Below are positions 1 to 7,147 of a stretch of 11,609 nt of DNA, piece by piece. The notes beneath the pieces are model-generated. The model was not told the DNA's origin and ran no database searches. It saw nothing but the letters and a program-made list of their open reading frames with translations. Where the stretch lies: positions 1-11,609 of the forward strand of contig JBEKEO010000094.1 of the NCBI GenBank assembly GCA_050013795.1, written 5' to 3'. The stretch is from CAWHOW01 sp050013795 (lineage in GTDB: Bacteria > Bacteroidota > Bacteroidia > Bacteroidales > CG2-30-32-10). The position numbers and the translations under genes are program-made. Every line of letters begins with the position of its first letter. Position 1 is the stretch's first letter.

Positions 1-896
1 ATGCAATTGGCAATCATTCCGGCATCGCCATTAAAAAATTTCCCTTTATAAGGATTTGTTCCGTATGAAGGCGAAACCAGCTGCCCGTTATAAAACGCAG
101 TAACACAGAAATTCGTATTCACATCCGGAATACATTGCATATAATACTTCACACTTACCCTGTACGAACCTAATGGCACGGAATCAGGATAAAGAATTTC
201 TTCAATGTTTGCTGAATCGGGAATACAATTTGCATTTGCATCATCCACCAGATAACCTCCGCTTGGAGAAACAGGATGCTTGTAAAAGATTTCAAAACCT
301 CCGGGCTCCCTTAAATGAAGGTCTAAATCATTTGTCTGATCGAACGAAAGGCTAAGCTGCAGTCTGCCCGAATTGGCTGAGATTAAATCAACCGGCAGAT
401 AAAAAGGCTCGCTGATGTTTCCGCTTGAATCAGCCATGTTTATTTCAATAGTAAAATTAGTTTGTGTAATCGCCTGCGAAATGATAACAAGCAGTGCAAC
501 AGAATCAGAAGGCGTTTGCGCACCCTGATGTTTAGCCGGCGGAACACCAACTTTATAATATCCGTATACACCCTTTACACCATAATACATTTCAGTAACC
601 TCATGATCGATATTGGTATATTTTATTCCCAGCTGATTTGCATCACCGGGAATAACATAAGCATAACCATTCACCGAAGTAATTTCAGGGCAGGCTGAAT
701 TTATAACTTTGGGTTCAGGCATGTAATCGTTCACAAACACAGCATTGTAGTTATACAGGTAGTTATAAACGGTTTCTGTTGGCGGTGGAACCGACTGATT
801 GATTTGTTGGTTAATGGTCACAGGATTATCTTTCCTGCAGGAGAAACCTGCAACTATAACGAGTATAACGAATATATATTTTATCCTTTTCATCAT
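1..896 (-). CDS. Lipoprotein with YfaP/DUF2135-like domain, 3' end beyond the left edge
   Basis: About 298 residues are visible; the C-terminus lies outside the window. The protein starts MMKRIKYIFVILVIVAGFSC, a short basic N-terminus plus hydrophobic stretch ending at Cys20, read here as a lipoprotein signal with a relaxed Bacteroidota lipobox, so an envelope location is inferred. Residues of roughly 178-298 resemble the YfaP/DUF2135 family: DLDLHLREPGG near residue 188, then SGGYLVDD, then GSYRVSVKYY, a beta-sandwich pattern seen in secreted proteins of unknown role. The region before it (about 60-175) is probably another beta-sandwich domain but I cannot name it. The start codon directly follows the TAA of the upstream barrel gene with no spacer, so the two are co-transcribed and probably translationally coupled. 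A second ATG at 893 is an alternative start. The family call rests on motif resemblance only. Confidence 0.75.
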   Translation of the reverse strand, partial: MMKRIKYIFVILVIVAGFSCRKDNPVTINQQINQSVPPPTETVYNYLYNYNAVFVNDYMPEPKVINSACPEITSVNGYAYVIPGDANQLGIKYTNIDHEVTEMYYGVKGVYGYYKVGVPPAKHQGAQTPSDSVALLVIISQAITQTNFTIEINMADSSGNISEPFYLPVDLISANSGRLQLSLSFDQTNDLDLHLREPGGFEIFYKHPVSPSGGYLVDDANANCIPDSANIEEILYPDSVPLGSYRVSVKYYMQCIPDVNTNFCVTAFYNGQLVSPSYGTNPYKGKFFNGDAGMIANC

Positions 897-2240
897 TTAA
901 AATCTATAAAGCATCCCTAACCTGACGCCATAAATTGTATATTTCTGATTAAGCGGATATGATTTATTAAATATTGAATTCAGGGAATAACTTAAGGTCG
1001 GCTCTGCGTAAAAGCTATATCTGGCAGAATAAGCATAAGTAATTCCTGCTCTCAGTATATAATCGAAGTCGGGTTTCTGCAACGGAGGCTTTACCTGTGA
1101 AACATCGCACACACTTGTATTATCCATAGTCAGCATCTCTCCTTTATAAGAAACTGGTATTCCTACAGAAACACCGGTTGAAACGGAAAACATCAGCTTG
1201 TGATAACTAATACTGTATCCGGCAATCAAAGGCACCTCGATAATTTTCATTTCGGAAATAACTTTCTTTACTATGCTTTGCGAACTTTTGCTAATGTGCG
1301 GACTCCAGACATAAATATAATGAGAAGGAATAACAAAACCTGCTGAATCATGTTTAGGTATTAGAATAGTATTGCTCAATGACCAGCCGCTTGTATCGGA
1401 AGTAGTTGAATTTATCTTATACAAGGAACTGCTTTGAATAGCTGAATAATTTATTCCCGTTTGAAAAAACCAGTGATTAAAATCAACTTTCAGTTCTGCT
1501 CCATAGCTTTGCGAAAATGCTGCATGATCGGCATCGAGGGATAAATTTGCTTCTGCTTTAACTTTATAACTACTCAATACCGAAGCATAAGACAAATCTT
1601 CACCGTTCAAACCGGAAACTGATATTGAAGAACAATTAAGTGATTGTATTCTCTGCATTTGTTCATTTATAGTAGCTTCCTTAGTATCTATAATAAACTG
1701 TTTCGTCACATTATAGTTATTATTATAGATAACAGTATTATCCTTTGCTGAAATATTATCCGGTTTATTAGTTTGCAAAGGTTCATTAGTAGGAATAACT
1801 GACGATTTATTATTTATATAAGAATTTATATTTTCAACAGGTTTATTGGTATTCTTATGAATTAGCCGGGTAATTGATTCCTTCTCATTAATGTATTTAC
1901 CGGATTTTGCTAACTGAATATTATTATTTCGTGAGCTATTCATAAATAAATACAAAAGCCCGGCACCGGCAATTACGAATAAAGATAAAGATAATTTAAA
2001 GATACGGGTTTTATAGAAAGGATTTCTTACCAATGAACTGTTAAGTGCAGTTTCTATATTTTCCCAAACCTCCTGTTTTGGTTTGTGTTCAGTGCTTTTT
2101 AATATCTTGCGCAGCCTGGAAATGGAAATATCTGCATCAAGCCTTTCATTTATCTTATTCCAGACGTCCGACTTTGGAGTATGTTCAGGCAATTCCGATA
2201 AAAGCTTCTGAATAATATGGTCAAAGTCGTCAATCATCAT
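897..2240 (-). CDS. Sigma-associated membrane protein: cytoplasmic N-terminus, one TM helix, C-terminal outer-membrane beta-barrel
   Basis: 447 residues. Residues 1-79 are cytoplasmic-looking and carry two copies of one motif: EHTPKSDVW..I...L (19-34) and EHKPKQEVW..I...L (51-66), exactly 32 residues apart. A basic stretch (72-82) leads into a hydrophobic helix (about 80-100). Residues 101-200 are an Asn/Ser/Thr-rich linker long enough to cross the periplasm. Residues of about 205-447 alternate in beta fashion and end YGVRLGMLYRF, a terminal aromatic typical of outer-membrane barrels. Bacteroidota commonly encode such proteins (a P..VW..I...L motif, one TM helix, an OMP_b-brl barrel) next to ECF sigma factors, and an anti-sigma role for the N-terminus is inferred from that. 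There is no zinc-binding HxxxCxxC anti-sigma motif. The gene lies 5 bp downstream of the sigma gene and abuts the lipoprotein gene. The doubled motif is unusual. Confidence 0.82.
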   Translation of the reverse strand: MMIDDFDHIIQKLLSELPEHTPKSDVWNKINERLDADISISRLRKILKSTEHKPKQEVWENIETALNSSLVRNPFYKTRIFKLSLSLFVIAGAGLLYLFMNSSRNNNIQLAKSGKYINEKESITRLIHKNTNKPVENINSYINNKSSVIPTNEPLQTNKPDNISAKDNTVIYNNNYNVTKQFIIDTKEATINEQMQRIQSLNCSSISVSGLNGEDLSYASVLSSYKVKAEANLSLDADHAAFSQSYGAELKVDFNHWFFQTGINYSAIQSSSLYKINSTTSDTSGWSLSNTILIPKHDSAGFVIPSHYIYVWSPHISKSSQSIVKKVISEMKIIEVPLIAGYSISYHKLMFSVSTGVSVGIPVSYKGEMLTMDNTSVCDVSQVKPPLQKPDFDYILRAGITYAYSARYSFYAEPTLSYSLNSIFNKSYPLNQKYTIYGVRLGMLYRF

Positions 2241-2245
2241 TTTCT

Positions 2246-2776
2246 CTAATAAACTAATTCTTTTAATAATGCTCTTAAATGCCTTTTGGCATAAAACAAC
2301 TGTGATTTTGATGTTCCTTCCGAAATATTAAGCATTTCAGCAACTTCCTTATGGGAATATCCTTCTACTTCTATTAGTAAAAACACTGTTCTATATCCAG
2401 GGGGTAAAGACATAATTTTCTTTTCAATATATTCGCCTGTTAGTGCGCAACTTTGCTGGTCGGGAATATTGAGTGTGTTATCATTTATTTCTTCTATAAA
2501 AACATTCTTTTTGAGTTTCCTTAATGCCGAACGTATCACAATAGTTTTAATCCACGCCCCAATGGTTGATTCCCTTCTGAAAGTATTGATATCCTTAAAA
2601 ACCTGTATAAATGCTTCCTGAAGAGCGTCATCTGCATCATCGTCATTCTTCAGTATTCTCAGGGCAATAGTGTACATTGCATTACAATATTTGTAATACA
2701 ATTTCTTCTGAGCTATCCTGTCATTCCTGATACAGCCTTCTACAAGCTCTATCTCGGTCTCTCGTTCCTTAAACAT
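2246..2776 (-). CDS. ECF-type RNA polymerase sigma factor (sigma-70 family)
   Basis: 176 residues, the normal size for an ECF sigma factor containing only regions 2 and 4. Region 2 covers about residues 25-90, with LRILKNDDDADDALQEAF for core RNA polymerase binding and FRRESTIGAWIKTIVIR for -10 recognition. Region 4 covers about 118-172: LPPGYRTVFLLIEVEGYS, then a helix-turn-helix (KEVAEMLNISEGTSKSQLFYAK) that would contact the -35 element. The protein would direct RNA polymerase to a specific regulon. The barrel/anti-sigma-like gene follows after 5 bp, so this is a sigma/regulator pair. The ATG at 2776 is preceded by a strong dyad (2780-2800). A weak promoter-like TTAGTTTG lies at 2803-2810 on the minus strand, one base off the TAnnTTTG consensus. 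Whether the sigma autoregulates cannot be read from the sequence. Confidence 0.95.
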   Translation of the reverse strand: MFKERETEIELVEGCIRNDRIAQKKLYYKYCNAMYTIALRILKNDDDADDALQEAFIQVFKDINTFRRESTIGAWIKTIVIRSALRKLKKNVFIEEINDNTLNIPDQQSCALTGEYIEKKIMSLPPGYRTVFLLIEVEGYSHKEVAEMLNISEGTSKSQLFYAKRHLRALLKELVY

Positions 2777-2779
2777 AAA

Positions 2780-2800
2780 TTAAATCCGATCGGTATTTAA
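2780..2800. promoter_or_regulatory. Near-perfect dyad just upstream of the sigma start codon
   Basis: The plus strand reads TTAAAT, CCGATCGG, one extra T, then ATTTAA. The core CCGATCGG (2786-2793) is a perfect palindrome and the 6-bp flanks are perfect inverted repeats. The dyad ends three bases before the sigma ATG (2776). It could be a protein-binding operator, or in the mRNA a hairpin (UUAAAU, bulged A, CC / GG, AUUUAA with a GAUC loop) placed directly against the start codon. The structure is seen in the sequence; any function is inferred. Confidence 0.45.
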
Positions 2801-2845
2801 TTCAAACTAATGTGTAATGCAGATGCGAAATGGTTGTATAAAGGT

Positions 2846-2877
2846 AATAATCTTTTTTAGATAAAAAAGAAATTATT
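2846..2877 (-). terminator. AT-rich hairpin at the end of the flavodiiron gene
   Basis: Arms AATAAT+CTTTTTT (2846-2858) and AAAAAAG+(AA)+ATTATT (2863-2877) pair across the loop AGAT with a two-base bulge. The stem touches the TAA stop of the flavodiiron gene. It lacks a G+C-rich core and a good downstream U-tract on the minus strand, so it is a weak terminator candidate separating that gene from the sigma operon. Confidence 0.3.
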
Positions 2878-4094
2878 TATTCGCCAATAATATTATTTGA
2901 CAAGAGTTGTTTGCCGAATCTTTCTCCAAAGGCAAGACATCTTTCAAAATCCTTTTCGTGTAAAGTAAATTTAATTGTGAAGTCTTCTTCAAACATCTTC
3001 AATTTCAGGTTCGAAAGATTATCGTGGATAATTTTTGCAGCTTCCCCGCTCCAACCGTATGAACTGAAAACAGCAGCAAGCTTGCCTTTATCCCTAATAG
3101 GATTAATAACTGCAAAAACCTGGTATATCTGTAACAAAGTATTTTTATTTATGGTCGGTGAACCGATAAGAATGCCTGTGCTTTTTGAAATGTATTCATC
3201 AATTTGAGAAATAGTCATCTTTTCAATGTCGCTTACATTAACTTCTATATCTCCAGCTTTTCTTATGCCTTCAGCAATTTTTTTAGCTATCATTGCAGTC
3301 TTTCCATAAGCTGAAACATATGGAATAAATACTCTCGGCCGCTCACAAAGCAAGAATGTTTGCCTGGAAAATTCTTCAGACAAGTCAACGTACTTTTTCC
3401 AGCTACTTCTAAGTATAGGCCCATGTCCCGTACATATAACTTTAATTTCCAAAGGGCGTATCTTTTCAATCGCTTTAAGCATAAACCTGCTGAAAGGTTT
3501 AAGTATTACATCAAAATAATATTTGAAAGCATCATCGTAATTGCCAACCATATCATCATACATAGCTTCATTACAATAATGTGCCCCGAATGAATCGCAG
3601 GTAAACAAAACTTTATCTTCTTCAAGATATGTATAGGTAGAATCAGGCCAATGCAGGTTTGCTGCACTAATAAAACGAATTATTTTGTTTCCCAAATCAA
3701 TGGTTTGCCCATCCTTAACAGTGATGTTTGGAAAATCAAATCCTAAAAGATCATTCAGATAACGAATAGTATTCCCGCTTCCGACAACCTTTGCTTTTGG
3801 AGCTATTTTCAATAATTTTCCCAAGCTACCGGAGTGATCGGGTTCTGTATGATTTATGATAATGTATTCAATTTCCTCAGGATTAACAAGCGTTTTGAGT
3901 TTCTGTAAATAAACATCCCAGAATCTTTCCTTTACCGTTTCAACAACCGTTTTCTTTTGAGCATTGATAAAATATGAATTGTAAGTGGTTCCATATTTGG
4001 TTTCCATTACTATATCAAATATGCGTAAATCAGGGTCAAGCACCCCCATCCACTTTACATCAGCGGTAACCTCAAGAATTTTATTATCAGGCAT
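2877..4094 (-). CDS. Class A flavodiiron protein (FprA-type O2/NO reductase)
   Basis: 405 residues, the standard length for a class A flavodiiron protein without rubredoxin or reductase extensions. Residues of about 1-250 are the metallo-beta-lactamase-like domain with every diiron ligand in the family spacing: H82-x-E84-x-D86-H87 (NHTEPDHSG), H148 (LHWPDS), D167 (FTCDSFG) and H224 (CTGHGP). Residues of about 254-400 are a flavodoxin-like FMN domain, with the phosphate-loop region IPYVSAYGKTAMIAKKI and later GSPTINKNTL and FSSYGWSGEA. The family reduces O2 to water and/or NO to N2O in the cytoplasm, using electrons from rubredoxin or a similar carrier, and protects anaerobes and microaerophiles. 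Sequence alone does not settle the O2 versus NO preference. It begins 24 bp after the parC stop, so it is probably in the same transcript. No rubredoxin gene is seen nearby. Confidence 0.95.
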   Translation of the reverse strand: MPDNKILEVTADVKWMGVLDPDLRIFDIVMETKYGTTYNSYFINAQKKTVVETVKERFWDVYLQKLKTLVNPEEIEYIIINHTEPDHSGSLGKLLKIAPKAKVVGSGNTIRYLNDLLGFDFPNITVKDGQTIDLGNKIIRFISAANLHWPDSTYTYLEEDKVLFTCDSFGAHYCNEAMYDDMVGNYDDAFKYYFDVILKPFSRFMLKAIEKIRPLEIKVICTGHGPILRSSWKKYVDLSEEFSRQTFLLCERPRVFIPYVSAYGKTAMIAKKIAEGIRKAGDIEVNVSDIEKMTISQIDEYISKSTGILIGSPTINKNTLLQIYQVFAVINPIRDKGKLAAVFSSYGWSGEAAKIIHDNLSNLKLKMFEEDFTIKFTLHEKDFERCLAFGERFGKQLLSNNIIGE

Positions 4095-4118
4095 AATTCT
4101 AATTAGTTTAAGGAAGGA

Positions 4119-6887
4119 TTAAAATAATTTCATCTGAACATCATCGTCATCCCGTTCAGGAGAAGATCTTTTTGTTTTTTTCCCTTTTCCTTTTTTTACA
4201 GCTAGTTTATCTTTTTTTACAGGAATTTCGGGTTGTTCCTTTTTATCTGTTTTACCTGACTTCTTAATCTTTTTCTTTTCTTTTTCTTTAACTTCAGGTA
4301 TTATTTCCTTTTCTTCTTCAGTATTGGATTCCTCAGTTTCTACTTCATCAACAATAGGTTCTTCATATGGTAAAGGCTCAAGTTTATTAATATTCTCAAC
4401 AGGAAACTCAGTAAGCCTCTTTCCTTTTGCTTTATATCCTTTTACTCCTATAAAATCAGCAACGAGTATGGTTTCACTAGGACGTTTCTTATTTTTTACA
4501 GTTAAAAATTCTATTTCAATACGAGGCAAATGATCAATAAAAACATGAATAAGCTTGGATTCAGGATGCTCTCCGATAAAGCCAGCTTTCTTAACCGATT
4601 CCTCAACATTGAATCTTTTCAAATAATACATCTGTAATTCGGCATCCCAATAAACAGCGGAGATAATTGTTTTAGGATTGTATTTCTCAATAAGTAGCAT
4701 GTTTTCATCAAAGTGGGTTGTTAGATCATATCCCAGTAATTTAAATTCTCCTGAAGCTATGATGGTAAGTATTTTGTCATCTCCGCCAAAAGCTCCTAAG
4801 TATTTTCCTCGTTTCTCAGTATTAAGGCGCATTACAGTATCATCAAACCAAACATCAAGATCACCCAATGTAGAAACTCCTTCGCCTTTTAAAACTATCT
4901 TCCGTATGCTATGACGAGTAAGAATATTTCCCATTGAATTTCTACCTTTAATCGCAAGCTCACTGAAATCCATATCAAACGCAAGTTTCTTCAATTTTGG
5001 TTTAGGACGTAGATAAATGGTCAAAGTTTCAGCTTCTCCATTAGGGTTAGCAGTAAAATAAAGCACTTTAGTACCATTTGTGCCTTTTGTTAAATTATAT
5101 TCTTTATCACGTGTAATACCAGTAACTGCAAAACGTTTCATCATCACATTTCCGCGAAGTCCATCCTGATAAATCATATTATAGATGGTACGATCATCAT
5201 TTTTAAAGAATACATTAATATGAATAACATCAGTGCCAACAAAAACCTTTTCAGCAACCTTAATAATCTTAACAGTGCCATCAGCCCTGAAAACAATAAT
5301 ATCATCAATATCGGAGCATTCACATATATATTCATCCTTTTTCAATCCTGTTCCTGCAAAGCCTTCTTCCCTATTGACATATAATTTCTGATTAGTTGCT
5401 ACAACTCTGGCTGCTTCTATAGTATCAAAATTCTTTATCTCCGTTTTTCTTTCCCTGCCTTTGCCATACTTTTCTTTTATCTTGGTATACCATTCAATTG
5501 CATAATCTACAAGATGATCAAGATTGTATTCAACTTCTTTTATTTCATCCTCAAGTTTTTTAATAATGTCATTCGCTTTTAAAGAATCAAATTTAGAAAT
5601 CCGTTTAATCTTTATTTCCGTAAGTTTTACAATATCATCGCGGGTTATTTGCCTGTAGAATTTTTTCTTGTATGGTTCTAATCCTTTTTCTATTGCTTTG
5701 ATAACGGCTTCCCATGTTTTACACTCTTCAATATCACGATAGATTCGCTTTTCAATAAAAATCTTTTCAAGGCTGGCAAACATCAGTTCTTCCATCAACT
5801 CCTGCATCCTTATTTCCAGTTCAAGCTTCAACAGATGAACGGCATTATCGGTGCATACATCAAGTATCTCTTTTACCGTCAGGAAACGGGGTCTGTCGTT
5901 CTCAATGACGCAGGCATTTGGTGAAATTGAAATTTCACAATCAGTGAAGGCATATAAAGCATCAATGGTTTGATCGGGAGATATGCCCGGAGCAAGGTAA
6001 ACAAGTATTTCAACAAATTCAGCCGTATTATCCTCTATTTTCTTTATCTTAATTTTCCCTTTATCGTTTGCTGCAACTATTGAATCAATCAGGTTGGTTG
6101 TAGTTGAGCCATAGGGAATGTCGTTAATGACAAGCGTTTTCTTATCCAGTTGGGTAATCTTGGCTCTTATCCTTACCTTACCGCCTCTTAAGCCATCATT
6201 GTACTTTGAAACATCTATTGAACCGCCCGTAAGGAAATCGGGATACAAATCGGTTTCCTGTCCTTTGAGAAGATTGATAGAGGCATCAATAAGTTCATTA
6301 AAATTATGCGGAAGTATTTTTGAAGCAAGGCCTACTGCAATGCCTTCAACCCCCTGATGAAGAAGCAACGGAAACTTTACAGGAAGGTTGATAGGTTCTT
6401 TATTCCTTCCATCATAAGAAGCTTTCCATCGTGTTGTTTTCGGATTAAATACGACTTCCAATGCAAATTTAGAAAGCCGTGCTTCTATATAACGCGGTGC
6501 TGCAGCAGAATCACCTGTAAAAATATTTCCCCAATTTCCCTGGCAATCAACAAGAAGATCCTTCTGCCCCATTTGCACCAAGGCATCACCTATGCTAGCA
6601 TCGCCATGAGGATGATATTTCATGGTATGACCGATGATATTGGCAACTTTGTTATAGCGCCCATCATCCAGCTCTTTCATAGCATGAAGTATTCGGCGAT
6701 GAACAGGTTTTAGTCCGTCGAACATATCCGGAACAGCACGTTCTAGAATTGTATAAGAAGCATAATCAAGAAACCAGTTCTGATACATGCCCGAAAGCTG
6801 AAAGGTTTGTTTCAGTTCGCTTAATTCACCGGTTTCATCATTTTCGCCGTTTTCCTGATCTTTTATTATTTCATCATCATCTGCCAT
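4119..6887 (-). CDS. parC: DNA topoisomerase IV subunit A (ParC)
   Basis: 922 residues. The start region matches the type IIA topoisomerase A subunit: MYQNWFLDYASYTILERAVP, DGLKPVHRRILHAM (57-70), KYHPHGDASIGDALV (90-104) and the catalytic tyrosine Y133 in AAAPRYIEARL, which forms the 5'-phosphotyrosine bond during strand passage. A coiled-coil and dimerisation region follows (about 350-480), then a degenerate beta-pinwheel C-terminal domain (about 500-840). No GyrA-box (QRRGGKG) is present, which favours topoisomerase IV (decatenation) over gyrase. Residues of about 845-922 form a Lys/Glu-rich, probably disordered tail ending DDDDVQMKLF. The position equivalent to GyrA Ser83 is Ala97, and Asp101 is kept at the Asp87 position. 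The partner parE is not in the window. The ATG at 6887 has no clear Shine-Dalgarno; promoter candidates lie upstream. The flavodiiron gene follows 24 bp downstream. Confidence 0.93.
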   Translation of the reverse strand: MADDDEIIKDQENGENDETGELSELKQTFQLSGMYQNWFLDYASYTILERAVPDMFDGLKPVHRRILHAMKELDDGRYNKVANIIGHTMKYHPHGDASIGDALVQMGQKDLLVDCQGNWGNIFTGDSAAAPRYIEARLSKFALEVVFNPKTTRWKASYDGRNKEPINLPVKFPLLLHQGVEGIAVGLASKILPHNFNELIDASINLLKGQETDLYPDFLTGGSIDVSKYNDGLRGGKVRIRAKITQLDKKTLVINDIPYGSTTTNLIDSIVAANDKGKIKIKKIEDNTAEFVEILVYLAPGISPDQTIDALYAFTDCEISISPNACVIENDRPRFLTVKEILDVCTDNAVHLLKLELEIRMQELMEELMFASLEKIFIEKRIYRDIEECKTWEAVIKAIEKGLEPYKKKFYRQITRDDIVKLTEIKIKRISKFDSLKANDIIKKLEDEIKEVEYNLDHLVDYAIEWYTKIKEKYGKGRERKTEIKNFDTIEAARVVATNQKLYVNREEGFAGTGLKKDEYICECSDIDDIIVFRADGTVKIIKVAEKVFVGTDVIHINVFFKNDDRTIYNMIYQDGLRGNVMMKRFAVTGITRDKEYNLTKGTNGTKVLYFTANPNGEAETLTIYLRPKPKLKKLAFDMDFSELAIKGRNSMGNILTRHSIRKIVLKGEGVSTLGDLDVWFDDTVMRLNTEKRGKYLGAFGGDDKILTIIASGEFKLLGYDLTTHFDENMLLIEKYNPKTIISAVYWDAELQMYYLKRFNVEESVKKAGFIGEHPESKLIHVFIDHLPRIEIEFLTVKNKKRPSETILVADFIGVKGYKAKGKRLTEFPVENINKLEPLPYEEPIVDEVETEESNTEEEKEIIPEVKEKEKKKIKKSGKTDKKEQPEIPVKKDKLAVKKGKGKKTKRSSPERDDDDVQMKLF

Positions 6888-6955
6888 CTGTTCAAATTAT
6901 CATTGCTCTATTGTCAAATATAATTAGTTGATCATATACATTTTTACGAGCCGTG

Positions 6956-6963
6956 CAAATATA
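6956..6963 (-). promoter_or_regulatory. Candidate promoter (-7 element) for parC
   Basis: On the minus strand this reads TATATTTG, a perfect match to the Bacteroidota -7 consensus TAnnTTTG, about 70 bases before the parC ATG. The -33 TTTG element is poor: the nearest TTG lies 24 bases upstream. A second TATATTTG occurs on the same strand at 6915-6922, so either or both may be used. Confidence 0.45.
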
Positions 6964-7057
6964 TGGAAAAAATAAAATTGCAGTAAACAATGAATAGCAA
7001 CAGTTTGAACAATTTGTTAACAGAAGTATATTTTCTTTCAGTTCTGGATATTATATT

Positions 7058-7065
7058 TATTTTTG
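7058..7065 (+). promoter_or_regulatory. Candidate promoter (-7 element) for the glycosyltransferase gene
   Basis: TATTTTTG fits TAnnTTTG and lies 82 bases before the ATG at 7148. There is no clear -33 element, and the region is so T-rich that chance matches are likely. Together with the parC elements it would make 6888-7147 a divergent promoter region; I see no other feature there. Confidence 0.3.
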
Positions 7066-7147
7066 ACTATTAATATTTATACGAATATCTTACAATATTC
7101 CGAAAAAAAGCACTTTGATTGATAATGTTGTTATTCCATTTCTATAA

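Noticed and set aside
462..698. Plus-strand open frame within the first kilobase
   Set aside because: Antisense to the lipoprotein reading frame, which is continuous from 896 to the window edge.
6357..6713. 118-codon plus-strand open frame opposite parC
   Set aside because: Shadow of a strongly conserved part of ParC that contains the catalytic-tyrosine region.
4119..6887. Calling the topoisomerase gene gyrA
   Set aside because: There is no GyrA-box and the N-terminus (MYQNWFLDYASYTILERAVP) is of the ParC type; gyrA cannot be excluded absolutely without an alignment.
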